NCBI GenBank assembly: GCA_035317605.1
Contig: DATHGT010000109.1
Location: forward strand, 1-27,350
Direction of reading: 5' to 3'
Origin: DATHGT01 sp035317605
Lineage (GTDB): Bacteria > Methylomirabilota > Methylomirabilia > Rokubacteriales > CSP1-6
Length of the DNA stretch: 27,350 nucleotides
This document shows positions 22,232-27,350 of the stretch, one piece after another; the stretch's first letter is position 1; every line of letters begins with the position of its first letter. A program made the translations under genes and the position numbers. Below the pieces are notes generated by a model that was not told the DNA's origin, made no database searches, and saw only the letters and a list, made by a program, of their open reading frames with translations.

Positions 22232-22612
22232 TCAGGCGGAGGCGGCGAGATCGGGACGACGGATGTAGTCGAGGATGCGCGTCCATTCCACAGGTTTGGT
22301 AAAGACGGCGTCAGCCCCGGCCTGTCGCGCTCGGGTGAGATAGGGCTCGCCGTAGCCGGTGATGACGACCACGCGCGTGGAGCCGTTGGTCGCGGCCCTG
22401 ATCTGCCGCACCAGCACATCGCCGGCGATATCGGGCAGTCCGAGGTCGCTCAGCACGACGTCAAACCGCTGACTTCGCGCCAGTTCGGCGCCCTCCAGCC
22501 CACTCCCGGTCGCCACCACGTCGGCGCCCTCGGAGCGGAGCAGGATCGCGAACACGTCGCGGATATCCGAGACGTCCTCGATGAGGAGGACTCGGAATCC
22601 GAGCAGCTTCAT
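22232..22612 (-). CDS. Single-domain response regulator (receiver only)
   Basis: This 126-residue protein is a complete receiver domain without an output domain. Glu12-Asp13 (LLIEDVSD) form the acidic pocket, Asp56 in VVLSDLGLPDIAG is the phosphorylation site, the switch threonine is in VVVITGYGEP, and the conserved lysine is in VFTKPVEW. It is not a close copy of the receiver protein at 12302-12649. The ATG at 22612 has AGGGGGC upstream. No histidine kinase is adjacent. The near-perfect sigma-54 promoter upstream implies that it is switched on by an NtrC-type activator, so it may relay a nutrient or stress signal to a partner encoded elsewhere. Direct DNA binding is unlikely. Confidence 0.93.
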   Translation of the reverse strand: MKLLGFRVLLIEDVSDIRDVFAILLRSEGADVVATGSGLEGAELARSQRFDVVLSDLGLPDIAGDVLVRQIRAATNGSTRVVVITGYGEPYLTRARQAGADAVFTKPVEWTRILDYIRRPDLAASA

Positions 22613-22644
22613 CACGGTGCCCCCTTGTCTGACATTGCAGGAGA

Positions 22645-22659
22645 GCAAGGCAGGTGCCA
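22645..22659 (-). promoter_or_regulatory. Near-perfect sigma-54 promoter of the receiver gene
   Basis: On the minus strand TGGCAC (22659-22654), five bases, then TTGC (22648-22645) followed by T matches the consensus TGGCAC-N5-TTGC at every fixed position. Transcription would start near 22634, about 20 bases before the receiver ATG, leaving room for its ribosome binding site. An activator site could lie in the remaining 125 bases of the divergent gap. Confidence 0.75.
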
Positions 22660-22786
22660 GGTGGAAACGTTTGCAGGCGCGTGTGTAAAACTCCTCACGC
22701 CTCGACGCGACAGCCGCGTTCGGCTTCGACGCCGTGCGTCGTGAGCCCCATTGACAGCATCCGCCACGCGCGCGTAGAGAGAAGGG

Positions 22787-23059
22787 GTGACGAAGGCCGA
22801 CCTGGTGGCGATCCTGGCCAAGGAGGCGCGTGGCTCGAAGGCCTCGGCCGAGAAAGCCATGGCCGCCTTCGTCGCCGGCATCTTCGAGTCGCTTCGCAAA
22901 GGCCGCCGCGTGACCATCAGCGGCTTCGGCTCCTTCGTGGTCGCCCGCCGCGCCGCCCGCGACGTCCGCGCCCCCCGCAACGGCAACACGATCAAGATCC
23001 CGTCCACCAAGGTCCCGCGCTTCCGCCCGAGCCGCGCTTTCAAGATCACCGTCCGCTGA
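22787..23059 (+). CDS. HU/IHF-like DNA-binding protein
   Basis: This 90-residue nucleoid-type protein has the HU fold: MTKADLVAILAKEARGSKAS, AFVAGIFESLRKGRRVTISG and FGSFVVARRAARDVRAP, then the DNA-clasping arm and IKIPSTKVPRFRPSRAFK. The usual GRNPxTG tip reads VRAPRNG; the proline that intercalates between bases is kept, but the surrounding residues differ. It would bind and bend DNA as a dimer. The GTG at 22787 is preceded by GAAGG. A TTGACA at 22751-22756 with TAGAGA 18 bases later is a possible promoter, but a weak one that would leave almost no leader. It is followed after 12 bases by the DRR-motif gene and is divergent from the lone receiver gene. Confidence 0.9.
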   Translation: MTKADLVAILAKEARGSKASAEKAMAAFVAGIFESLRKGRRVTISGFGSFVVARRAARDVRAPRNGNTIKIPSTKVPRFRPSRAFKITVR

Positions 23060-23071
23060 GGATCGAAAAAC

Positions 23072-23302
23072 ATGCGCTACCTGTGCATGGTCTCGCGCGA
23101 TGAGCGCCCACTGTACGAATACCTCAAGAATCACTTCGCAAGCCGGCCCAACGTCGAGGTGCTGGTCGATCGCCGCCACGGCCAGCGCCGCCAGCACTCC
23201 GCATCCCCGGCGATCGAGCGGCGCCAGGTCGATCGCCGGCGCCAGCCGGCGATCGATGAGGATCTGGCCGCGCTCGGGATCGCCGTCGCCCGTCTCCCGT
23301 AG
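23072..23302 (+). CDS. Small basic protein with DRR/ERR motifs, function unknown
   Basis: This 76-residue soluble protein opens MRYLCMVSRDERPLYEYLKN. It then carries a charged repeat pattern, VDRRHGQRRQ followed by IERRQVDRRRQP, in which two DRR/ERR pairs are spaced about 20 residues apart, and ends with LAALGIAVARLP. I recognise this as a recurrent type of small uncharacterised protein in high-GC environmental bacteria, but no function is established. The first 25 residues could form a small alpha/beta unit (strand, helix, strand VEVLVD). It lies 12 bases after the HU-like gene and may be cotranscribed; the high arginine content would allow nucleic-acid contact, which is inference only. Confidence 0.75.
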   Translation: MRYLCMVSRDERPLYEYLKNHFASRPNVEVLVDRRHGQRRQHSASPAIERRQVDRRRQPAIDEDLAALGIAVARLP

Positions 23303-23322
23303 GCGCGGAACCTCTCCCGCTC

Positions 23323-23351
23323 TTGCGTCAGACCGCGCGTTCTCGTATCGT
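23323..23351 (+). promoter_or_regulatory. Candidate promoter of the tRNA-Gln/tRNA-Glu pair
   Basis: TTGCGT (23323-23328) and TATCGT (23346-23351) are exactly 17 bases apart, and transcription would begin about 15 bases before the tRNA-Gln. Each box matches the consensus at 3-4 of 6 positions, so support comes mainly from spacing and position. Confidence 0.4.
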
Positions 23352-23372
23352 GTGAAGGCGCCAGCGCGTCGG

Positions 23373-23446
23373 TGGGGGATCGTCTAGTGGTAGGACGCCA
23401 GGTTCTGGCCCTGGTAGCGGGGGTTCGAATCCTCCTCCCCCAGCCA
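23373..23446 (+). tRNA. tRNA-Gln (anticodon CTG)
   Basis: A full cloverleaf is visible. The acceptor stem TGGGGGA pairs with TCCCCCA (23436-23442), followed by G and an encoded CCA. The D-arm is GTCTAGTGGTAGGAC, the anticodon stem CCAGG/CCTGG encloses the loop TTCTGGC with anticodon CTG, and the T-arm GGGGG-TTCGAAT-CCTCC has one G-U pair. It lies 40 bases upstream of tRNA-Glu, probably on one transcript. Confidence 0.95.
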
Positions 23447-23486
23447 GTTTTCAACTGACGCGTCGTCGCGGTTCGGTTCACCAGAC

Positions 23487-23562
23487 GGCCCCATCGTCTA
23501 GAGGCCCAGGACACGGCCCTCTCAAGGCTGAAACACGGGTTCGAATCCCGTTGGGGCCACCA
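23487..23562 (+). tRNA. tRNA-Glu (anticodon CTC)
   Basis: The acceptor stem GGCCCCA pairs with TGGGGCC (23552-23558), followed by A and an encoded CCA. The anticodon stem CGGCC/GGCTG encloses the loop CTCTCAA with anticodon CTC, and the T-arm CGGGT-TCGAATC-style loop is intact. The D-arm CGTCTAGAGGCCCAGGAC is typical of tRNA-Glu. The 3' side is followed by decayed toxin-antitoxin-like sequence. Confidence 0.95.
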
Positions 23563-23595
23563 TTTCCGGATCACTTTTCGAAGAGGTGTGACGCC

Positions 23596-23769
23596 ATGGG
23601 TGCGGGGAAGGTCCAGTCGCTCGTCACGGAAATCGAGGTCCTGTCCGACGAAGAGCTCGATGCCATCATCGATCGGGCTCGTCAGCGCGCCGGTACACTT
23701 GGCGATGAGGCCGTCGCCGCGATCATCTCCGAGGCGGTGCGCGCTGTCCGAACCCAGAGCCGTTCTTGA
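23596..23769 (+). CDS. Small antitoxin-like protein next to a PIN-domain remnant
   Basis: The predicted protein has 57 residues: MGAGKVQSLVTEIEVLSDEE, then a helical acidic stretch (LDAIIDRARQRAG) and EAVAAIISEAVRAVRTQSRS. It is not a recognised DNA-binding antitoxin by motif; the call rests on size, helical character and overlap with the start of a PIN-domain reading frame, the usual arrangement of antitoxin and toxin genes. GAGGTG lies 7 bases before the ATG at 23596, so translation looks intact. It lies 33 bases after tRNA-Glu. With the toxin frame truncated it may be a leftover without function. Confidence 0.5.
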   Translation: MGAGKVQSLVTEIEVLSDEELDAIIDRARQRAGTLGDEAVAAIISEAVRAVRTQSRS

Positions 23770-23890
23770 CACACAGATCCTGCTGAGAGGCGCGTTCGCG
23801 CGCACTCAGAGCATCACGGCGCGGATCTACGACGCCTGGCGCGCCGGTCGGTTCCTCCTCCTCGTCTCCGACGCGTCTTCGGTAAATTGA
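23744..23890 (+). pseudogene. Truncated PIN-domain toxin (VapC-like), N-terminal remnant
   Basis: The frame encodes PRAVLDTQILLRGAFARTQS and then ARIYDAWRAGRFLLLVSDA, which is the first third of a PIN-domain ribonuclease (first catalytic aspartate in VLDT; the DAWRAGRF..LVS pattern is typical of the group). After VSDA it reads SSVN and stops, so the remaining ~90 residues with the other catalytic acids are missing. No ATG, GTG or TTG is available; a CTG at 23744 inside the antitoxin-like gene is the nearest start. The 100 bases that follow do not continue the domain in any frame I checked by eye. Confidence 0.65.
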
Positions 23891-23992
23891 CGGGCGAGGT
23901 CTTTGTCACGCGGGCTCGTAATGTTGCAGCGGAGTCGCGGTTCTACGACTTCGCGTTCGAAGGGGCGCGCCTCTACACGAGATCGCGCTAGG
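23888..23992 (+). pseudogene. Possible C-terminal remnant of a nucleotidyltransferase-domain protein
   Basis: A short frame beginning TTG at 23888 encodes LTGEVFVTRARNVAAESRFY followed by DFAFEGARLYTRSR and a stop. The ending SRFYDFAFEGARLYT resembles the C-terminus of MNT-type nucleotidyltransferases (SPFYxxxxREGVxLY). The match is short and may be chance. If right, it and the PIN remnant are two broken toxin-antitoxin pieces fused by a deletion. Confidence 0.3.
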
Positions 23993-24002
23993 ATCGGACC
24001 CG

Positions 24003-24044
24003 ATGATCACCGCCGATCAGCGGGCCGCGTATCAGCGCGACTGA
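24003..24044 (+). other. Short upstream frame, possible displaced start of the MFS gene
   Basis: ATG at 24003, with GGA upstream, encodes MITADQRAAYQRD and stops at TGA (24042-24044). The MFS frame continues immediately as DRWRLLAILTV in the +1 frame. Removing four bases (GAC-TGAC-CGC to GAC-CGC) would join them as QRDRWRLLAIL. It may be the true N-terminus separated by a frameshift, a sequencing error, or a leader peptide. Confidence 0.4.
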
Positions 24045-24099
24045 CCGCTGGCGCCTGCTCGCGATCCTGACGGTCTCGTACGGCGCCGGGGCCTTCGGG

Positions 24100-25245
24100 A
24101 TGCTCGGGGTGTCTCCGCTGTCACCGAGCCTGGTTCACGGCTTCGCGCTGAGCCGGCTGGATGTCGCCTTCATCGTTCCGTCGATCTATGTCGGGGGTCT
24201 GCTCTTCTCGGTGCCGGCGGGCCGGCTCGCCGACCGCATCGGCGTCCGGCCCACGCTCCTCGGCGGATTGGCCCTCGGTGGCCTCGCGCTCTTCGCGGCG
24301 GCGGCGTCGCCAGTCTTTCCGGCCTTCCTGTTCTGTCTCTTCGTCGCCGGTCTCGGCTGGAGCGTGGTCAATCCCGCGCTGGGCCGGGCCATCATCGATC
24401 TGTTCGCGTCGCGAGAGCGCGGCGTCGCCATGGGCCTCAAGCAGATGGGCTTGACCGTGGGAGGCGTGGCGGCAGCTCTGCTGCTGCCGGCCGTCGCGGC
24501 AACGCTTGGCTGGCGCGTCGCCATCGCGATGTGTGGCGCCGTCGTGGCGTTGCCGGTCGCGCTCGCGTGGCGCGCCCTGGGCGGCCTCGGCGGCCATGCG
24601 GTCACGACGGAGCCGGGCGCGGCATCGCCGGTCGGCGATACGCGCGGCTGGTCGGCATCGCGGCGCCGGACGCTCGCCGTCTTCTTCGCGAGCGGGCTCG
24701 TCCTCGGCATGGTCCAGGCGGCCGTGCTGAGCTACTTCCCCCTCTACACGATCGAAGTCCTCGGCTTCGACACGATCCGCGCGGGCTTCCTGATCGCCGC
24801 CTCGCAGGCCGGCGGCGCGGTCTCGCGCCTCGCCCTCGGCGCGGCCAGCGATCGGTGGATGGCCGATCGACGATCAGCGTGGCTTGCGGGCACCGCGGTG
24901 GTGGCCGCGGGCGTCTTCGCCGTCTACGCGTTCGGGGCGTTCCGAACGCCGCTCACCGCGGGACTGCTGGCGTTCGCGATGGGGATCGGCGCCTACGGGT
25001 GGGTCGGCATCTTCTTCGTGATGAGTGCGGAGATCGGCGGCCCGAAGGATGCGGGTCTCCTCAGCGGGATGGCCTTCGCCTCGATCGTCGTGGGGCTTCT
25101 CTCAGGCCCCGCCCTCTTCGGGTTGCTTCTCGTCTCGCGGGACTCGTACGTGGCGCCGTGGTCGACTTTCGCCGTGCTGGCCGCCTCGGTCGCGGTGGCC
25201 ACGCTGCTCGCCGGCCCCGCCATCGACCACGAGGCGCGGCGATGA
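24100..25245 (+). CDS. Major facilitator superfamily transporter
   Basis: This 12-helix inner-membrane carrier has 381 residues from the ATG at 24100. The MFS loop motif between helices 2 and 3 is clear (AGRLADRIGVRPTLLGG), with a related GAASDRWMADRRSAW between helices 8 and 9. The ATG at 24100 cuts through the first membrane helix: the same frame is open upstream from 24007 and reads RWRLLAILTVSYGAGAFGML, so the real protein should begin about 20-30 residues earlier. No normal start codon is available in frame there, but one exists in the neighbouring frame at 24003. The substrate is unknown. The gene after it (59 bases away) encodes a ketopantoate-reductase-like enzyme. Confidence 0.88.
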   Translation: MLGVSPLSPSLVHGFALSRLDVAFIVPSIYVGGLLFSVPAGRLADRIGVRPTLLGGLALGGLALFAAAASPVFPAFLFCLFVAGLGWSVVNPALGRAIIDLFASRERGVAMGLKQMGLTVGGVAAALLLPAVAATLGWRVAIAMCGAVVALPVALAWRALGGLGGHAVTTEPGAASPVGDTRGWSASRRRTLAVFFASGLVLGMVQAAVLSYFPLYTIEVLGFDTIRAGFLIAASQAGGAVSRLALGAASDRWMADRRSAWLAGTAVVAAGVFAVYAFGAFRTPLTAGLLAFAMGIGAYGWVGIFFVMSAEIGGPKDAGLLSGMAFASIVVGLLSGPALFGLLLVSRDSYVAPWSTFAVLAASVAVATLLAGPAIDHEARR

Positions 25246-25304
25246 GGGAGCGCCGGCAGCGAAGGCACCACGCGAGTGAGCGGTATCATGGGCCGCGTGA
25301 AGCG

Positions 25305-26321
25305 ATGCGCGTCGTAGTCTTCGGCGCCGGGGCCGTCGGCGGGCACCTCGCGGCGCGCCTCGCCGCGCATGGGCCGGCGGCCGGCATCGAGGTCGCGGCG
25401 ATCGCGCGCGGTGCCCAGCTCGCGGCGATGAACCAGCGCGGCATCACGCTGTGGATCGGCGAAGAGCGCACCTCCGCCCCGATCCACGCCACCGACCGGC
25501 CCGAGACCTTGGGCCACCAAGATGTGGTCCTGGTCACGCTGAAGTCCTCGGTATTGCCCGCGGCCGCGTCGCAGTTGCAGCCATTGATCGGCCCCGACAC
25601 CACGGTCGTCTTCGCGATGAACGGCATTCCGTGGTGGTATCTCTACCGCCTCGACGACGGCGGCGTCCCGCGTCCGGATCTGTCGCGCCTCGACCCCGGG
25701 GGCGTGCTCGAGCGTGCGGTCGGCCTTCCGCGCGTGGTCGGCTGCATGATCAACTCGGCCAACGTGATCGCCGAGCCCGGCGTCATTCGCAACTCGCCCG
25801 GCACCAAGAACCGCTTCACCCTGGGCGAGCCCGACGGCACGATCTCGCCCCGGTTGCAGACGATCTCGCAGGCATTGGAGCGGGCCGGCATCCCGGCACC
25901 GATGACCACGACGATTCGCGTGGACATCTGGGACAAGCTGCTGCGCAACCTCAGCACCAGCCCGATCTGCGCGTTGACCGGCGAGCCGATCGCCGTGCTC
26001 GGCCGTCACCCGGAGCTCTTCGCGCTCGCCAAGGGGCTGATGCGCGAGGGGCTGGCCGTGTGCGCCGCGTACGGCATCGAGATCGATCTCGACCCCGAGC
26101 GCGCCTATGGCGCGCGGCCGACCTCCACCCATAAATCCTCGATGCTCCAGGACTTCGAGCGTGAGCGCCCACCCGAGATCGACGGACTGCTGACGGCCGT
26201 GCAGGCGTTCGCCCGCGCGGCGCGGATCGCGACCCCGCAGCTCGACGCGATCACCGCGCTGGTCATCGAGAAGGCGCGGCGGATGGGCCTCTACCCGACC
26301 GCCGCCGAAGAGGCTCCGTAA
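25305..26321 (+). CDS. Ketopantoate reductase-like protein (PanE/ApbA family)
   Basis: This 338-residue protein is probably an NADPH-dependent reductase. The N-terminal Rossmann domain starts MRVVVFGAGAVGGHLAARLA, with the GxGxxG loop, and DVVLVTLKSSVLP follows. The C-terminal helical domain holds IWDKLLRNLSTSPICALTG, in which the lysine matches the catalytic lysine of PanE, and HKSSMLQDFERERPPEID, which matches the conserved SSM..D...R..TEID pattern. Family members reduce 2-dehydropantoate or other 2-oxo acids, and many paralogues have unknown substrates; nothing nearby points to pantothenate synthesis, so no symbol is given. I chose the ATG at 25305 because it places the glycine loop at the N-terminus. 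A hairpin follows the stop. Confidence 0.9.
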   Translation: MRVVVFGAGAVGGHLAARLAAHGPAAGIEVAAIARGAQLAAMNQRGITLWIGEERTSAPIHATDRPETLGHQDVVLVTLKSSVLPAAASQLQPLIGPDTTVVFAMNGIPWWYLYRLDDGGVPRPDLSRLDPGGVLERAVGLPRVVGCMINSANVIAEPGVIRNSPGTKNRFTLGEPDGTISPRLQTISQALERAGIPAPMTTTIRVDIWDKLLRNLSTSPICALTGEPIAVLGRHPELFALAKGLMREGLAVCAAYGIEIDLDPERAYGARPTSTHKSSMLQDFERERPPEIDGLLTAVQAFARAARIATPQLDAITALVIEKARRMGLYPTAAEEAP

Positions 26322-26337
26322 GTCAGCCCCGAGGCAT

Positions 26338-26362
26338 CGCGGGCCCGGATCAGGGGCCCGCG
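26338..26362. terminator. Bidirectional hairpin between convergent genes
   Basis: CGCGGGCCC (26338-26346) and GGGCCCGCG (26354-26362) form a perfect 9-bp stem with a 7-base loop. It lies between the stops of the ketopantoate-reductase-like gene (26321) and the convergent amidohydrolase gene (26379). No T-run is present on either strand. Confidence 0.65.
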
Positions 26363-26378
26363 ACTGGAACCCCGGGGG

Positions 26379-27350
26379 TCAGCTCAGGCCGTAGAAGCCG
26401 AGGGCGCCGCCGGCGAGCACCTGGTGCTTCGCCTCGGGGGACAGCGTCCCGAGCCGCTCGCTGAGCATCTGCGGCGCGCCCGGGAAGAAGCCGTCCGAGT
26501 GCGGGTAATCGGTGGCCCACATGATCTTGTGCGGCCCGATATAGTCGGCCAGCACCGCGATGCTGCTCTCGACCGGCTCGAACGAGATCCAGCAGTTGCG
26601 CTGGAACAGCTCGCTCGGCCTCATCTTCGGCGCGGACTCGTTGAAGCCCTGGTCATCGAAGTGCCGGTCCATGCGGTCGAGCCACGGCGCGATCCAGCCG
26701 CCGCCCGACTCGAGGAACGCGATGCGCAATCGCGGATGACGGTCGACGACACCACCCCAGATCACGCTCAGCGCGACCAGCATCATCTCCATCGTGTGCG
26801 AGACCATGTGGCGCGCCGCGCGGTCGTCCTCGAAGCGGTCGACGCCGACGGTCGGCATCGCGTTGGTCGATCCCTCGTGAAAGCCGATGGAGAAGTCGAG
26901 GGCCTCGGCCATCGTCCAGAACGGCTCGTACATCGGGTCGCTGATCATCTTCTTGCCGTGATACGGGTTGGGCCGCAGGAACCCGCCGCGCATCCCGAGC
27001 TTTTCGCGGGCGTAGCGCATCTCGTCGACCGCCAGATCGACCGACTGCATTGGCAGCATCGCGACCCCGAACAGGCGCTCGGGATACGGCGTGCAGTAGT
27101 CGGCCAGCCAGCGGTTGTAGGCGCGACACATCGCGGCGGCAAGACCCGGATCCTCCACGGCGCCGGCGAACAGGCCGAGGCTGGGATAGAGGAAGGCGGC
27201 GTCGATGCCGTCGGCGTCCATGTCGACGATGCGCGCGTGCGGGTCGAACCCGCCGCGGCGGCCCTCGGCGTATTTCAAGGTGTTGGCCTGGACGAGGCCC
27301 TGCCGGACGCCGACGGAGCCCAGGCTGCCGATCCCCCGCGGGTTGCCCAG
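26379..27350 (-). CDS. Amidohydrolase family 2 protein (COG2159/ACMSD-like), 5' end outside the window
   Basis: The frame is open to the window edge, so the 323 residues seen lack the N-terminus, including the first metal-binding HxH motif. A TTG at 27278 could be read as a start but would split the domain. Visible features are DADGIDAAFLYPSLGL, the metal-ligand histidine in SIGFHEGS, the second in HMVSHTMEMM, ESGGGWIAPWLDRMDRH and the late aspartate in WATDYPHSDG, a set typical of TIM-barrel metal-dependent decarboxylases and hydrolases of the ACMSD type. It would act on a small carboxylated or cyclic compound in the cytoplasm. Such genes are often found in multiple copies in environmental bacteria with CaiB and Dpp-type genes; the substrate is unknown. 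Confidence 0.92.
   Translation of the reverse strand: MGNPRGIGSLGSVGVRQGLVQANTLKYAEGRRGGFDPHARIVDMDADGIDAAFLYPSLGLFAGAVEDPGLAAAMCRAYNRWLADYCTPYPERLFGVAMLPMQSVDLAVDEMRYAREKLGMRGGFLRPNPYHGKKMISDPMYEPFWTMAEALDFSIGFHEGSTNAMPTVGVDRFEDDRAARHMVSHTMEMMLVALSVIWGGVVDRHPRLRIAFLESGGGWIAPWLDRMDRHFDDQGFNESAPKMRPSELFQRNCWISFEPVESSIAVLADYIGPHKIMWATDYPHSDGFFPGAPQMLSERLGTLSPEAKHQVLAGGALGFYGLS

Noticed and set aside
25284..25289. TATCAT as a -10 box for the ketopantoate-reductase-like gene
   Set aside because: No -35 box at a fitting distance; the gene may simply be cotranscribed with the MFS gene.
1..27350. CRISPR array, insertion sequence or prophage
   Set aside because: No regularly spaced repeats, transposase, integrase or phage structural genes were seen in any frame.

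Overview
This is a high-GC bacterial chromosome window with dense, often overlapping genes, frequent GTG/TTG starts and no phage, transposase or CRPISPR-type array that I can see. The gene mix (peptide-type ABC importer, CaiB-type CoA transferase, thiolase/DUF35 pair, amidohydrolase, CimA, UbiD/UbiA/UbiE, two lone receiver proteins, sigma-54-like promoters) fits an uncultured soil or sediment bacterium of the Rokubacteria/Methylomirabilota type. That assignment is an inference from gene content and style, not a match to a named genome.

Layout. 1-5078 (+): an ABC peptide/nickel-type importer in the order ATPase D (partial), ATPase F, binding protein, permease B, permease C. 5096-5451: a 7Fe ferredoxin with its own promoter. 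5467-5970: a G/C hairpin, two degenerate 57-bp tandem repeats and a small Fis-type helix-turn-helix gene behind a sigma-54-like site. 6252-8902: a cysteine hydrolase and a NitT/TauT-type binding protein (+) facing a LysR regulator (-). 9257-12001 (+): a thiolase-fold protein without its active-site cysteine, a DUF35 partner and a family III CoA transferase, all overlapping. 12033-12931 (-): DUF3185 membrane protein, lone receiver protein and a small HTH protein, divergent from a second HTH protein (13017-13535). The intergene holds two copies of GTGAT-N6-ATCAC. 13584-15176: citramalate synthase. 15232-17410: a secreted standalone domain followed by a reprolysin-type metalloprotease whose N-terminal region resembles that domain.

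17407-22140 (-): ubiD-ubiA-ubiE (quinone synthesis) and a KefB-type antiporter in one tightly packed operon. 22232-22659 (-): a second lone receiver protein behind a near-perfect sigma-54 promoter. 22787-23302 (+): an HU-like protein and a small DRR-motif protein. 23373-23562: tRNA-Gln and tRNA-Glu, followed by remnants of a toxin-antitoxin locus. 24003-26321 (+): an MFS transporter with a suspicious 5' end and a ketopantoate-reductase-like protein. 26379-27350 (-): an amidohydrolase running off the window.

The most interesting points are: the cysteine-less thiolase/DUF35 pair, which recalls the Ltp2/ChsH2 retro-aldolases; the standalone copy of a protease prodomain-like region next to the protease; the paired operator between the divergent HTH genes; the sigma-54 promoter in front of a lone receiver protein; and a palindromic element translated as an N-terminal extension of the second ABC ATPase. 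All functional statements come from reading the translated sequence by eye; no database search was run.
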